From assembly GCF_001422545.1 (NCBI RefSeq), contig NZ_LMLE01000006.1, positions 114,982 through 178,981 on the forward strand: a DNA stretch of 64,000 nucleotides, read 5' to 3'. The notes under the pieces are model-generated. The model saw nothing but the letters and a program-made list of their open reading frames with translations. It was not told the origin of the DNA and did not search any database. A program made the position numbers and the translations under genes. This document shows positions 26,923-35,546 of this stretch, piece by piece; within the stretch, counting starts at the first letter, position 1; each line of letters begins with the position of its first letter. Origin of the DNA: Pedobacter sp. Leaf41 (GTDB lineage: Bacteria > Bacteroidota > Bacteroidia > Sphingobacteriales > Sphingobacteriaceae).

Positions 26923-27951
26923 TTATTGAGCAATGGAGATATTTTCAGAGAGCAAATAATTAAAATTCAAAATCTTGTTCATCTCCGTTTTATTGTCCAC
27001 ATTTTTCATTTGCGATCGATATGCATCGCCATAAATGAAAATATGTGTGTTTTCTATCTGATAATATTTTAAACAGAACAAAGATTGTACAACTGCCTGA
27101 TTGCTACTTTCATCAAATACAATTTCATAACCGACAACACTATTTTTGTCACGTTTATAAGTTAAGATATTGGGCTGTCTCGCCAAAAAGCTATCCATAT
27201 TAAAAGCTGTTGTATCTGTCGACATCCAGATGGTAAGTTGCTTCAACCCAAAATCATTCTCTTTATGGTGGAGATCATAAATAATAGAGCGATCTTTTAG
27301 AGTTCCAATTTTGATGTTCCCAAAAACCTGATTTTTTAAGTCTCCTGATTCTTTAATCTCAATTTCTTTCGGAGTTTTAATGAGAATTTCCCTTCCCTGA
27401 TTATTTATTAAGGTATCTGTTTTTTGCGGTAGTTTAGTTATCGGGTTGAGAACAATTTGGGGGTTTTTGACTAGCTCAAGCTTCAAATTTTCAACCTTTT
27501 TTTGCATTTCTTTTTGACGAAGGACTGCGTCATTAATACTTTTAACGTATTTTTCCTTACTGAGCTTCGTAAATTCTAAAATCGTATTTTTCGAATCCGA
27601 CAGGGTGGCATTATCTTTAAATTTGATTTTGAAAGCATCGCCATCAAACTCGTTTGCATAAATTTCATAATAGTCTTTATTAGGAATTTGGAGCTGACGG
27701 AAATTTTTGAGTTTTTTTATGTCGATTGTGAATTTTTCGGGAAGTTCAAAAAACAGGCTATCATTTCGCTTTATAAAGTGGAAATTATAATCTACTACCT
27801 CTTGCATCAGGTCGCCGTTAAGCCCCCTAAATGGTTCCTTATTTTCTCTGTAAATGTCATTCACTTTCCAGTAGCTTTCCTTTTCCTGCGAACTACAACT
27901 TATCAATAAGAAAGTAAAACAAAGCAGTAATAACGTTTTTATTGCACTCAT
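26923..27951 (-). CDS. Lipoprotein of unknown function
   Basis: 342 residues. The leader MSAIKTLLLLCFTFLLISC ends in a lipobox, so it should be anchored in a membrane by its N-terminal Cys. The mature part is charged, with a helical segment rich in Lys/Glu near residues 130-160 (KEKYVKSINDAVLRQKEMQK). Family not recognised. It begins a run of four poorly known minus-strand genes. Confidence 0.6.
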   Translation of the reverse strand: MSAIKTLLLLCFTFLLISCSSQEKESYWKVNDIYRENKEPFRGLNGDLMQEVVDYNFHFIKRNDSLFFELPEKFTIDIKKLKNFRQLQIPNKDYYEIYANEFDGDAFKIKFKDNATLSDSKNTILEFTKLSKEKYVKSINDAVLRQKEMQKKVENLKLELVKNPQIVLNPITKLPQKTDTLINNQGREILIKTPKEIEIKESGDLKNQVFGNIKIGTLKDRSIIYDLHHKENDFGLKQLTIWMSTDTTAFNMDSFLARQPNILTYKRDKNSVVGYEIVFDESSNQAVVQSLFCLKYYQIENTHIFIYGDAYRSQMKNVDNKTEMNKILNFNYLLSENISIAQ

Positions 27952-28210
27952 GTTTAAGGGATTTTTTTAATTCAATTTACATTGCATAAGATAAGCGTTG
28001 GCACTTATCAGAATTAATTTAATTAGGATTCGCAAGATCTAGTTTAGAATCTGTCGGGGTTCACCTATTATTCGTTACTGAGATCAGAACTTATAAAATT
28101 AAAATTTGAGATCTGAAACTTTAGATAGTTGCGCTTTAGGACAAGATTTTTCTTAAACCTTCCGGTGTTTAGCGGCAGTAATGAAAGAAGTAATCAAACT
28201 TTGCAGATGA

Positions 28211-29692
28211 TTATTCCAGAATCTTGACGTTTAGATGCAGATCTTTTATCTTCACTATTTGCGCCCTGCTGATTAAAGAAATACCATCCGTGATCAAATC
28301 AGGATTCACAGCTTTCATTTTATCTGTAAAAACGTTTTTTAAAATTAAATCATCAAAAACAGCATATTCCACACGGCCCTTCGTTACACTGCGATAGCCC
28401 CCAATATTACCTAAATATATAATTGATTCGCCATCAGTAAGGTAATTACTGTTTGGAATTTGCCTTAACTTCTCCATTTTCAGCTTTGAAGTTTCAACAG
28501 GCATTCCGTTAAAGTATAGCTTGTCCTTATATTGCATAAACCCGTCTAAAGCATACGTTTTGATATACTTTTCTTCAAAAACCTCATTTTTTTTAGTTTC
28601 TGGATTGTAAAATAGTACATGCTCTATTTCCATTTTCTTTTTATCTGTCAATAAATAATTTTTATTGTCAATTTTAACAAGTAATCCTGTTGAGGTATTT
28701 GGATCGTACTTATTGAAGACTACGGCCTTACCTTCTTTTTGGAAATATAGGAAAGGAGAGAAAATCTTTTGAAGATTAATGTTGGAGTAAAGGCTGGGAT
28801 ACCAAATACCATAATAGCCTTTTTCGTTACGTCCACTATCATCATAGCCGTAATTTAAATCACTGTATATCGATTTTCCATCCGTAATAAATGATTCTGT
28901 ATCGTTAATTTTAATTTCGATTATTTTACGCTGATCTATATTTAGCTTCTTGATGGAGTTATCGTCAATCGCGAAAACTTGGTTGTTGTAAGAAAAGTAT
29001 TTTTTAGAAATCACTGGCACTATATTGCTTCCATCCATCAGCTTCTCCGATTTATCTACATGGTCGTCATAATAGCCTTTTGAATTAATTTTAGAATGGT
29101 CGCCAAAGAAATATAATCCGTTTTTATCATAAAAATAATTTGCTGCAATATGTTTCAAAGATGGCTCATCAACTGGTATGGCAACCGGAGCGAGCGCATA
29201 GGATTTGATATCAAGGAAATACAGGTTTCCATCTGTTTTGGATTTATAAACAAAATCATTAACAGCAGTGAAATTTGAAATGTCAACTTTAACAGCCTTA
29301 ATTCGTTCAGATGTATAATAGATATTTTTGTCGTCTCTAGAGAGGAAGTAAAACTCATCACGTAGAATGATTTTTAGCTTGTCTAAATCAAATTTGAAAG
29401 GGAAGTATTCTTTAAAAAAAATGCTGTTCCCAATGGCAAGTAAAGTTGTCTTATCATAATCAATTTTTGGATCTTTCTCAAAAGTGTAGCCATCCCAATT
29501 TGCACCACCAATCATTTTATAAGCCCGAACCTCTTTTAGTTTGGGCATGATCATGTAACCTCCTATCACGAACTGATTCACGGTATCTGTTGAGAGCTGG
29601 TTATTCTGGTGATTTGATTTTGCTTGTTGTCCGTTGCAAGAAGCAAAGACGATTACTAAGTTCATTAATGTGATAAGCTTTATTATTTTCAT
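28211..29692 (-). CDS. DKNYY-repeat lipoprotein
   Basis: 493 residues; leader MKIIKLITLMNLVIVFASC with lipobox. The mature chain carries many DK-x-x-[YI]Y-type repeats (SRDDKNIYYTSERI, YFYDKNGLYFFGDHSK, LTDGESIIYLGN), the mark of the DKNYY family, which forms a beta-propeller-like or solenoid surface protein. Function unknown; in other Bacteria these are often near secreted effectors or immunity genes. Confidence 0.8.
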   Translation of the reverse strand: MKIIKLITLMNLVIVFASCNGQQAKSNHQNNQLSTDTVNQFVIGGYMIMPKLKEVRAYKMIGGANWDGYTFEKDPKIDYDKTTLLAIGNSIFFKEYFPFKFDLDKLKIILRDEFYFLSRDDKNIYYTSERIKAVKVDISNFTAVNDFVYKSKTDGNLYFLDIKSYALAPVAIPVDEPSLKHIAANYFYDKNGLYFFGDHSKINSKGYYDDHVDKSEKLMDGSNIVPVISKKYFSYNNQVFAIDDNSIKKLNIDQRKIIEIKINDTESFITDGKSIYSDLNYGYDDSGRNEKGYYGIWYPSLYSNINLQKIFSPFLYFQKEGKAVVFNKYDPNTSTGLLVKIDNKNYLLTDKKKMEIEHVLFYNPETKKNEVFEEKYIKTYALDGFMQYKDKLYFNGMPVETSKLKMEKLRQIPNSNYLTDGESIIYLGNIGGYRSVTKGRVEYAVFDDLILKNVFTDKMKAVNPDLITDGISLISRAQIVKIKDLHLNVKILE

Positions 29693-29789
29693 GTCTTTTT
29701 GCGTTGATTGATTTAAGAACGAATAGCCAACGAAGGCTAATTTAACATCTAATCGAGGTGGACTTTAGAAATCAAAGATTTTAAATATG

Positions 29790-30503
29790 TTAAGCCACTA
29801 GACCCGATACCCTTAGATTTGGATAACGATCGCCCAACTTTTTAAGGAAATCATTGCCAATAATAATTTCTTCAAGGTTTTTTTGTACGTTCAATGAAAA
29901 AGCACTTAAACCCGTGTTAGGATAGCTGAACAACAATGCAGAAAATAGGATAAGCTCTATCGGACTTTCGTCTGTAGCCAAGGAAATTCTAAAAGCTTTA
30001 ACTTGATCTCCTTTTTGCCTGGCATATGCTTTTATTGTCCCTTCAAGCGGAAGCTCGGTAATTGACGAGACCAGCAAACGAGCAGGTTTAAAAACAAAAT
30101 GGCTGGAGATTTCTCCATCAGTATCTGTATCAAAGAGGTGTAAATCATCTCCGCTTAAAACCAGATATTTCGGGGTTTGAACGGAATGAAATCTAACTGT
30201 TCCTAACGTTGCCATTCCCTTTAAGCTATCTTTCACGCTATCTTTGATGGAATCTTTCGTCGTGTAATTTAGGCTGGCATAATTAAAGGCATCAATCATT
30301 TTGCCTTCCATCTGTTCACTAATAAAGGAAAGTTCTCCATTTAAAAAGTTGTTTTTATAAATGGCGGCTTTATTCATTTCTGCGCTAAAATTTGTGTTGA
30401 GAAACATCTCTGATTGCTTCTTCTTTTTTATCTGCATAAAATAGAAAATGCCTCCGTATATAGCCACCATGGCAACAAGAACGATAATTAGTGTGGTGCT
30501 CAT
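29790..30503 (-). CDS. Membrane-anchored protein of unknown function
   Basis: 237 residues. One N-terminal transmembrane helix (MSTTLIIVLVAMVAIYGGIF) followed by a Lys-rich stop (KKKKQ) leaves a cytosolic or periplasmic soluble domain. A short internal repeat TTKDSIKDSVKDSLKG (near residues 81-96) is visible in protein and DNA. The remaining part looks beta-rich (VRFHSVQTPKYLVLSGDDLH). Family not recognised. Confidence 0.55.
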   Translation of the reverse strand: MSTTLIIVLVAMVAIYGGIFYFMQIKKKKQSEMFLNTNFSAEMNKAAIYKNNFLNGELSFISEQMEGKMIDAFNYASLNYTTKDSIKDSVKDSLKGMATLGTVRFHSVQTPKYLVLSGDDLHLFDTDTDGEISSHFVFKPARLLVSSITELPLEGTIKAYARQKGDQVKAFRISLATDESPIELILFSALLFSYPNTGLSAFSLNVQKNLEEIIIGNDFLKKLGDRYPNLRVSGLVA

Positions 30504-30690
30504 GTCTTTTAGTTTAATTGGTGTATGTAAATTAACTAACTAAAAATACATCTTGATGCTAGAAGAATAAGACGTTGTTATTATCCGTAGACCTTTATTT
30601 TATATTCGTTCCATTCTGTTGAATATTTGAAAATGGGAGTGGGAGCGCTTTTTTCCACATTTTGGGTGAGTACGTAAAAAACTGTAATAC

Positions 30691-31689
30691 TTAATGTCGG
30701 TTGTCGCAGTTAATGGCGATATTACCAGAGGCTTTGTTTAATACAATAATGCTTGGGCAACCAAAAGAATGGTACTCGAAACCAAAAATAACACCTGGTT
30801 TGTTTTTAAACAGGTAACCTGCCCATTGATTTTCTTCTTTATTTCCAGCCACAAAATTTAGAGGAGCTATTGATGATCCTTCACTATTTGTAAATTTCTC
30901 ATTTTTCAAAACCACTTTATCTTTCGTGCTGATTGCAATAAAATCCCTCTCGGTTATAGTTCCGTCGGTTAAAATATCTTTAATATAATAGATAACTGAA
31001 CCACCTGAAAAACTGTAATAGGCTTCTTTATCGCCCTTAGTTAACGTATTGTGATTTGAAATAGGGAATTGTTTTTTATTGATTTCTTTCCATTTTACCA
31101 ATTGCATTTTCCCCGGCAAGAACGGATTATTGCTACCGATATAGACTAGTAGATTTTCATAGTAATTTGAACCCGATTTTCTTAAAAGCTTGTCTCCAAT
31201 TTCAAAACCAATCATGTAATCCCATATCGTAATTTGCTCACCTTTATCCGCGTAGGGCGTTAAGTGCGCAACAGCTTTTAATCGAATAACTGGGGTTTTA
31301 GTCAGTTGATTCAGTTTATAATCGTACATAAATACGGTATCCGTTTCTTTTAGAAGCATTCCTTTGAGCAGTTTTTTACGGTAAGCTGTTTGCAGCTCGA
31401 AGTACTTCAGTTTATCGAATGAAATGTTTTTTTGATTGTTAACGTAAGTTGACGGTATGGCTAAAGTGTCGTTATAAATATCAGAAACGGAAATGAAAGC
31501 TTTTGGGTTTTTGTCTCCCATGGCAACCACCCTAAAGATATTAAGTTGGTTTCTTGCGATTTGTGATCTGCCTATAGTGTTTCGAACAGCGCCATCCGAT
31601 AGGTTTGCGTTATAATTATTCTCTGCAGGAGAAACGTTTGATAGCAAACTTAAAGCAGTTGAAGCCAGGGTAATCAATTTGTACATCAT
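30691..31689 (-). CDS. Protein of unknown function with possible N-terminal signal
   Basis: 332 residues from the ATG-ATG pair; the longer form would need a TTG. The start MMYKLITLASTALSLLSNVS is weakly signal-like. No known domain. It contains segments such as GYLFKNKPGVIFGFEYHSFG near the end. It lies next to the membrane-anchored protein and shares its orientation, but 187 bp apart. Confidence 0.5.
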   Translation of the reverse strand: MMYKLITLASTALSLLSNVSPAENNYNANLSDGAVRNTIGRSQIARNQLNIFRVVAMGDKNPKAFISVSDIYNDTLAIPSTYVNNQKNISFDKLKYFELQTAYRKKLLKGMLLKETDTVFMYDYKLNQLTKTPVIRLKAVAHLTPYADKGEQITIWDYMIGFEIGDKLLRKSGSNYYENLLVYIGSNNPFLPGKMQLVKWKEINKKQFPISNHNTLTKGDKEAYYSFSGGSVIYYIKDILTDGTITERDFIAISTKDKVVLKNEKFTNSEGSSIAPLNFVAGNKEENQWAGYLFKNKPGVIFGFEYHSFGCPSIIVLNKASGNIAINCDNRH

Positions 31690-31919
31690 AGCACTATCTA
31701 ATTGGTTGCTCAAAATAATGCTTAATTAATTTAAATGGCAGGTGAATTATAATTCGCTTGGCCATGTAGTGAATTCGATGATAACCAATTGTTATTGGTT
31801 TTAAAAATCTTTTCCAAAACTACCGCTAGAATGAGTGAATCAATTTAGCAGATTTGAGAAAAGAATAGATATCGATTAATGATTGAATTGTTCAATTTGG
31901 CTGGCACTTAAATTTTTAA

Positions 31920-32237
31920 TTAACCAGTAATTTTTAAATATTGGATTAAACCGTCTTTTATTTCCAGGTGATAGTCCAAAACAATAGGACTTCCGGGGAA
32001 GTTACCTGAGACTTCAGTTTTTAATATTTGATCGGCATTTAGATATTCAATGGGTTTCATTGTCGCTTGATAATCTTTATTGGCTTTTTCAATCCAATTT
32101 TCTATTTCTTTTCTTCCATCGTGCGTTTTGCCCTCGTCAAAAACTACGGCTGTTTCATTAAAACAATTGGCATAAGCTATGCTATCAAAATTGTTTTGCG
32201 CTGTTACTAAATCGATAATTACTTTTGGTAAGCTCAT
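31920..32237 (-). CDS. NTF2-like (SnoaL-type) protein
   Basis: 105 residues. VTAQNNFDSIAYANCFNETAVVFDEGKTHDGRKEI is the typical opening of a SnoaL-like cone fold, followed by NADQILKTEVSGNFPGSPIVLDYHL. Such proteins bind small hydrophobic ligands. The start lies 20 bp after the SDR gene, so the two form an operon divergent from the HxlR regulator. Confidence 0.82.
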   Translation of the reverse strand: MSLPKVIIDLVTAQNNFDSIAYANCFNETAVVFDEGKTHDGRKEIENWIEKANKDYQATMKPIEYLNADQILKTEVSGNFPGSPIVLDYHLEIKDGLIQYLKITG

Positions 32238-32257
32238 ATATTTGTTCTTTTAGATTA

Positions 32258-33049
32258 TTAAATTGTGGGTACTGTTCCCCCGTCGATTACAAAATTGGTT
32301 CCTGTTAAATAATTAGCTCTTGGTGAAACCAAAAAGCCAACAAATTCCGCTACTTCTTCTGATTCTGCAGGTCTGCCAAACGGTATCCCACCTAAGGCAT
32401 CCATAACACCTTGTTGAGCTTCTTCTATGCTGCTATTTGCATTTCTCGCAATTTCACCCAGCCATGCTTTTGATGCTGTAGTATTGATCCATCCTGGTGA
32501 TACAGTGAGTACTCGAACTCCTTTTGGCGTCACTTCGTTTGATAAGCTTTTACTGTAATTTATCAATGCTGCTTTTGAAGCTGCATAAGGCAAAGTAGAA
32601 TCGTATAATGGTAGTTTGCCTTGTGTAGAGGCGATATGAATAATGACTCCACTTTTTTGTTCAATCATTTGTGGTAAAAATCCTCTGTCTAATCGTACAG
32701 GAGCAAGCAAGTTAGCTTGCAGCGTCGATTCCCAATCTTCATCTTTTAATGCAGCAAAACCACCAGCAGGCGTTACCGAAGAACCAAGGTTGTTGACTAA
32801 AATGTCGAGCCTGCCATAAGTAGAAAGTACTTCGTTGACTACTTTTTGTGAATCTTCTGCCTTGCTCAAATCGGAAGAAATGAAATGCAAATTGTTGTTT
32901 TCTTTTTCAGGTGCATTTCGTGCTGTAATAATAACGGTTGCGCCAGCTTGTAAAAGCCTTTCCGCTATCGCTTCTCCAGCTCCTTTTGTGCCTCCTGTTA
33001 CCAAGGCAATTTTGCCCGATAATTCATTGCTAAAATTAAATTGTTCCAT
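32258..33049 (-). CDS. Short-chain dehydrogenase/reductase
   Basis: 263 residues from MEQFNFSNELSGKIALVTGG; a longer TTG-started form is unlikely. Classical SDR features: VTGGTKGAGEAIAE (cofactor loop), LVNNLGSS (NNxG), catalytic Ser-Tyr-Lys as IASTQG...YAASKAA, and the C-terminal YLTGTNFVIDGG. It is cytosolic and probably NADP-dependent. It is co-transcribed with the NTF2-like gene and controlled by the divergent HxlR regulator. Confidence 0.9.
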   Translation of the reverse strand: MEQFNFSNELSGKIALVTGGTKGAGEAIAERLLQAGATVIITARNAPEKENNNLHFISSDLSKAEDSQKVVNEVLSTYGRLDILVNNLGSSVTPAGGFAALKDEDWESTLQANLLAPVRLDRGFLPQMIEQKSGVIIHIASTQGKLPLYDSTLPYAASKAALINYSKSLSNEVTPKGVRVLTVSPGWINTTASKAWLGEIARNANSSIEEAQQGVMDALGGIPFGRPAESEEVAEFVGFLVSPRANYLTGTNFVIDGGTVPTI

Positions 33050-33057
33050 TGTATAAT
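33048..33057. promoter_or_regulatory. Possible HxlR operator at the SDR start codon
   Basis: ATTGTATAAT, one base from a perfect palindrome and nearly equal to the site before the HxlR gene. It overlaps the SDR start codon. Confidence 0.4.
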
Positions 33058-33138
33058 TATTTATGGGCAAAATTGGCGTATACAAAAGGTTTGAACAAGT
33101 ACGGAATATCGAATTGCATAGGGTTAAATTTTTCCCCT

Positions 33139-33170
33139 ATTGTACAATTTGGAACATTGAACTAAGTTTG
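33139..33170 (+). promoter_or_regulatory. HxlR gene promoter with overlapping palindrome ATTGTACAAT
   Basis: TTG (33140-33142), 20 bp, TAAGTTTG (33163-33170), with the ATG only 4 bp further on, so the mRNA may be leaderless. The perfect palindrome ATTGTACAAT (33139-33148) covers the -33 box and could be the autoregulatory operator. Confidence 0.55.
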
Positions 33171-33174
33171 CTTT

Positions 33175-33522
33175 ATGAAAGACAGAAAAATTCCATTGAA
33201 CCTAAATTGTGGCCTTGATTTAATTGGTGAGGTGCTTTATGGCAAGTGGAAAATTCGTTTGCTTTGGTTTATTGAACAAGGACATAAACGTCCCAGTGAA
33301 TTGCAAAGGAAAATACCAGAGGCTTCACGCAGGGTTCTAAATATTCAGTTAAAAGAATTGGAAGAACACGAATTAATTTCAAAAGTTATTTATCCTGTTG
33401 TTCCTCCAAAAGTCGAATACAGTTTAACAGATTTTGGGGAAACCTTAATTCCTGTAATTTCTGCTTTGGGTAACTGGGGAGACGAGCATGAAGAACGATT
33501 GCGGAATCTCATTTTAAAGTAG
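33175..33522 (+). CDS. HxlR family winged-helix regulator
   Basis: 115 residues. The whole chain is one HxlR domain: GEVLYGKWKIRLLWFIEQGH, RPSELQRKIPEASRRVLNIQ, LKELEEHELISKVIYPVVPP, and the wing KVEYSLTDFGETL. HxlR proteins often sense electrophiles or quinones through a Cys; here one Cys (NLNCGLDLIG) lies near the N-terminus. It is divergent from the SDR/NTF2-like pair, the common layout for its target. Confidence 0.92.
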   Translation: MKDRKIPLNLNCGLDLIGEVLYGKWKIRLLWFIEQGHKRPSELQRKIPEASRRVLNIQLKELEEHELISKVIYPVVPPKVEYSLTDFGETLIPVISALGNWGDEHEERLRNLILK

Positions 33523-33888
33523 AGAATCAGGAATTTGATAATGGAAGTATTTACCGGCAATTGCACATCACGTCGGCTTTCAATTCTGGCGGATTCTGCT
33601 TTAGTAGTTTTACAATTGCTAAAAATCCAGAGTCGTCAGAGATTTTTAGTTTTTCAGTGGCCTCAAATAGTGAAAACATTCTTTTGTATTATTCCAACCA
33701 ACATTGGTTTTTTCAACACTGTTTTAATACTATCCATTAATTAGTTGATACAGTTTTATACGGAATGGATATTTTTTATCGAAATTATCATATGCTCCCG
33801 ACTGTAAGCGACCCATTCTGACTCAAGTGTTATTTGCCAATATGTCATTATCTAAAGTATCTAAAACTGCAGCTGTGCACTTGGCTTA
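33523..33888. other. 366 bp gap with an unassigned open frame
   Basis: A frame without ATG stays open from 33522 to 33740, ending HWFFQHCFNTIH. It may be the tail of a decayed gene next to the decayed recombinase, but nothing in it is recognisable. The rest up to the recombinase fragment has no visible signal. Confidence 0.35.
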
Positions 33889-34364
33889 CTTGAGAACCTG
33901 AAACATAAGGCGATTTTAAGTTTATTATATGGTTGTGGCTTAAGATTGAGCGAATTAATTAATTTAGAAATCAATAATATTGATTCAAAAAATGGGGTAA
34001 TTAATCTCTATCAGGCAAAGGGTAAGAAAGATCGGCAGGTGATGCTGCCACCAACTGTGCTGCCGTTGTTGAGGGATTATTTCAAATTATGTCGCCCTAA
34101 GCTGTATTTATTCGAAGGGCAATCTGGTTTACAATATTCGCCTCGAAGTGTGCAAATAGTTTTGAAAGAAGCTGCAGCCAAAATTACCAAGAAAGTTTCA
34201 CCACACATTTTGCGCCATAGTTTCGCTACCCATTTGTTAAAAATGGAACGGATATTAGGTACATTCAATAACTTCTCGGACATAATAGTTTAAATACGAC
34301 GCAAATTTATACCCACATTACCGATGTTGCAAAGCAGAGGGTTCAAAGCCCACTTGATTTTTAA
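33889..34364 (+). pseudogene. Tyrosine recombinase/integrase, C-terminal catalytic domain, decayed
   Basis: The piece starts abruptly in the catalytic domain (LENLKHKAILSLLYGCGLRL), with no N-terminal arm. Active-site residues can be followed: Arg in GLRLSEL, Lys in AKGKKDR, HILRHSF with His and Arg, then after a one-base frame slip at the A-run near 34239 the sequence KNGTDIRYIQ, a TAA (34269-34271), LLGHNSLNTTQIYTHITDV with the Tyr, ending QSPLDF. The frame slip, the internal stop and the missing N-terminus make it dead. It was probably from a mobile element integrase, related to those of integrons and transposons of Bacteroidota. Confidence 0.88.
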
Positions 34365-34381
34365 CAAAAATTATACTGCAT

Positions 34382-34413
34382 AAAAAAAGCATCCTTTGAT
34401 CAGAAAGATGCTT
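34382..34413 (-). terminator. Terminator of the small basic protein gene
   Basis: On the minus strand AAGCATCTTT pairs with AAAGGATGCTT (one bulged base), then a T-run. It lies 30 bp after the stop codon. Confidence 0.75.
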
Positions 34414-34442
34414 TAAATGTTTTCGAGAAAACTCGCTAAAAA

Positions 34443-34613
34443 CTATTTTGCTAAACCAGCTAAAACAGCGTTGTTTTTAGCTAATTGATCGTTTTTAGGT
34501 TGAGCAGAGCGACTTCCTAACTCAATGTTAGTTGCTCTTTTTAAAAATGCTACCTCTTGGTGAGCTGTATTTTTATTCCTTCTGTCTTTTCTTTTTAATC
34601 TGGTAACTGCCAT
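34443..34613 (-). CDS. Small conserved basic protein of Sphingobacteria (56 residues)
   Basis: Encodes a protein starting MAVTRLKRKDRRNKNTAHQE and ending NNAVLAGLAK, very rich in Lys/Arg and without signal or membrane segment. It resembles a conserved small protein seen from memory beside tRNA genes in related genomes; its function is not known, and nucleic-acid binding is a guess from charge. It has its own terminator. Too short for many gene callers. Confidence 0.7.
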   Translation of the reverse strand: MAVTRLKRKDRRNKNTAHQEVAFLKRATNIELGSRSAQPKNDQLAKNNAVLAGLAK

Positions 34614-34650
34614 GGTAATAACCTTTTAATTATTTTATTTGTACAAATGG

Positions 34651-34721
34651 AGGTCGAGAGCGGATTCGAACCGCTGTAGAAGGTTTTGCAGACCTCTGCC
34701 TAGCCACTCGGCCACTCGACC
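34651..34721 (-). tRNA. tRNA-Cys (anticodon GCA)
   Basis: 71 nt. The acceptor stem is GGTCGAG/CTCGACC with a U discriminator (T at the 3' end), normal for Cys. The anticodon loop CTGCAAA has GCA, and the T loop is GGTTCGAATCC. CCA is not encoded. Confidence 0.95.
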
Positions 34722-34791
34722 TTGAAATTCAAGGTTGCAAAAATAGCAATTATTAATTAGTGCGCAAATAATATCTTAATTATTATAAGTC

Positions 34792-35538
34792 TTAATTTTT
34801 AACCCGCACTAATTCAGCGCAAAAAATTGCTGCACTTACTGCTACATTTAAAGATTCGGCTGCTCCAATTCGCGGTATGGTTACTGGCTTATTTATTTTA
34901 CTGATCACCTCACTAGAAATTCCTTTCCCTTCATTGCCTAACACAATCAAGCCTTCGCTGCCCCAATTGGTTTTGTAAATAGATTCGCCATCCAGCAAAG
35001 CACCAAAAACTGGCAAATTATTGTATTCTAAAAATAATGGAAGGTTTTCGTAATAAATTTCAACCCGGGCCAAAGAGCCCATCGTGGCTTGTACAGTTTT
35101 AGGATTGAAAGCCTCTACGGTATCTTCAGAACAAATAATCTTATCAAAGCCGAACCAATCTGCAGTTCTAATAATGGTACCCATATTACCTGGGTCTTGA
35201 ACGCCATCCAACACCAATGTAAATTGATTTTGCAACGATTTTGGATTTATTTTTCGGTCTTTCGGCATATGTAAAATCGCCAAAAAACCTTGTGGCGTTT
35301 GCAAAGTACTAATCTTACCTAATTCAACGTTGTTTACTTCAAATAAGTTTATATTTGCAGGCAATTTGGGTAACAAATTGGATTGTTCGCTGTTGTAAAA
35401 TATGCTGTGGATTTGGTAGCTCGAATGGATAAATTCTTGAATTGATTTTATGCCTTCAACCAAAAATAAACGGTGCTCTTTACGATATTTTTTTTGATGC
35501 AATGACTTTATAAAACTAATTTGAGACTTTGAAAGCAT
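34792..35538 (-). CDS. TrmH/SpoU-family RNA 2'-O-methyltransferase
   Basis: 248 residues. An N-terminal RNA-binding (L30-like) part with SLHQKKYRKEHRLFLVEGIK is followed by the SPOUT methylase core: TLVLDGVQDPGNMGTIIRTA, LIVLGNEGKGIS and PRIGAAESLNVAVSAAI, the three knot motifs. It methylates ribose in rRNA or tRNA; the exact site is not deducible. The ATG at 35536-35538 is used; its start nearly collides with the divergent tamL start. Confidence 0.9.
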   Translation of the reverse strand: MLSKSQISFIKSLHQKKYRKEHRLFLVEGIKSIQEFIHSSYQIHSIFYNSEQSNLLPKLPANINLFEVNNVELGKISTLQTPQGFLAILHMPKDRKINPKSLQNQFTLVLDGVQDPGNMGTIIRTADWFGFDKIICSEDTVEAFNPKTVQATMGSLARVEIYYENLPLFLEYNNLPVFGALLDGESIYKTNWGSEGLIVLGNEGKGISSEVISKINKPVTIPRIGAAESLNVAVSAAIFCAELVRVKN

Positions 35539-35546
35539 ACCAATAC

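Noticed and set aside
33535..33744. 69-codon open frame with ATG after the HxlR gene
   Set aside because: No known motif and no promoter; another frame is open over the same bases.
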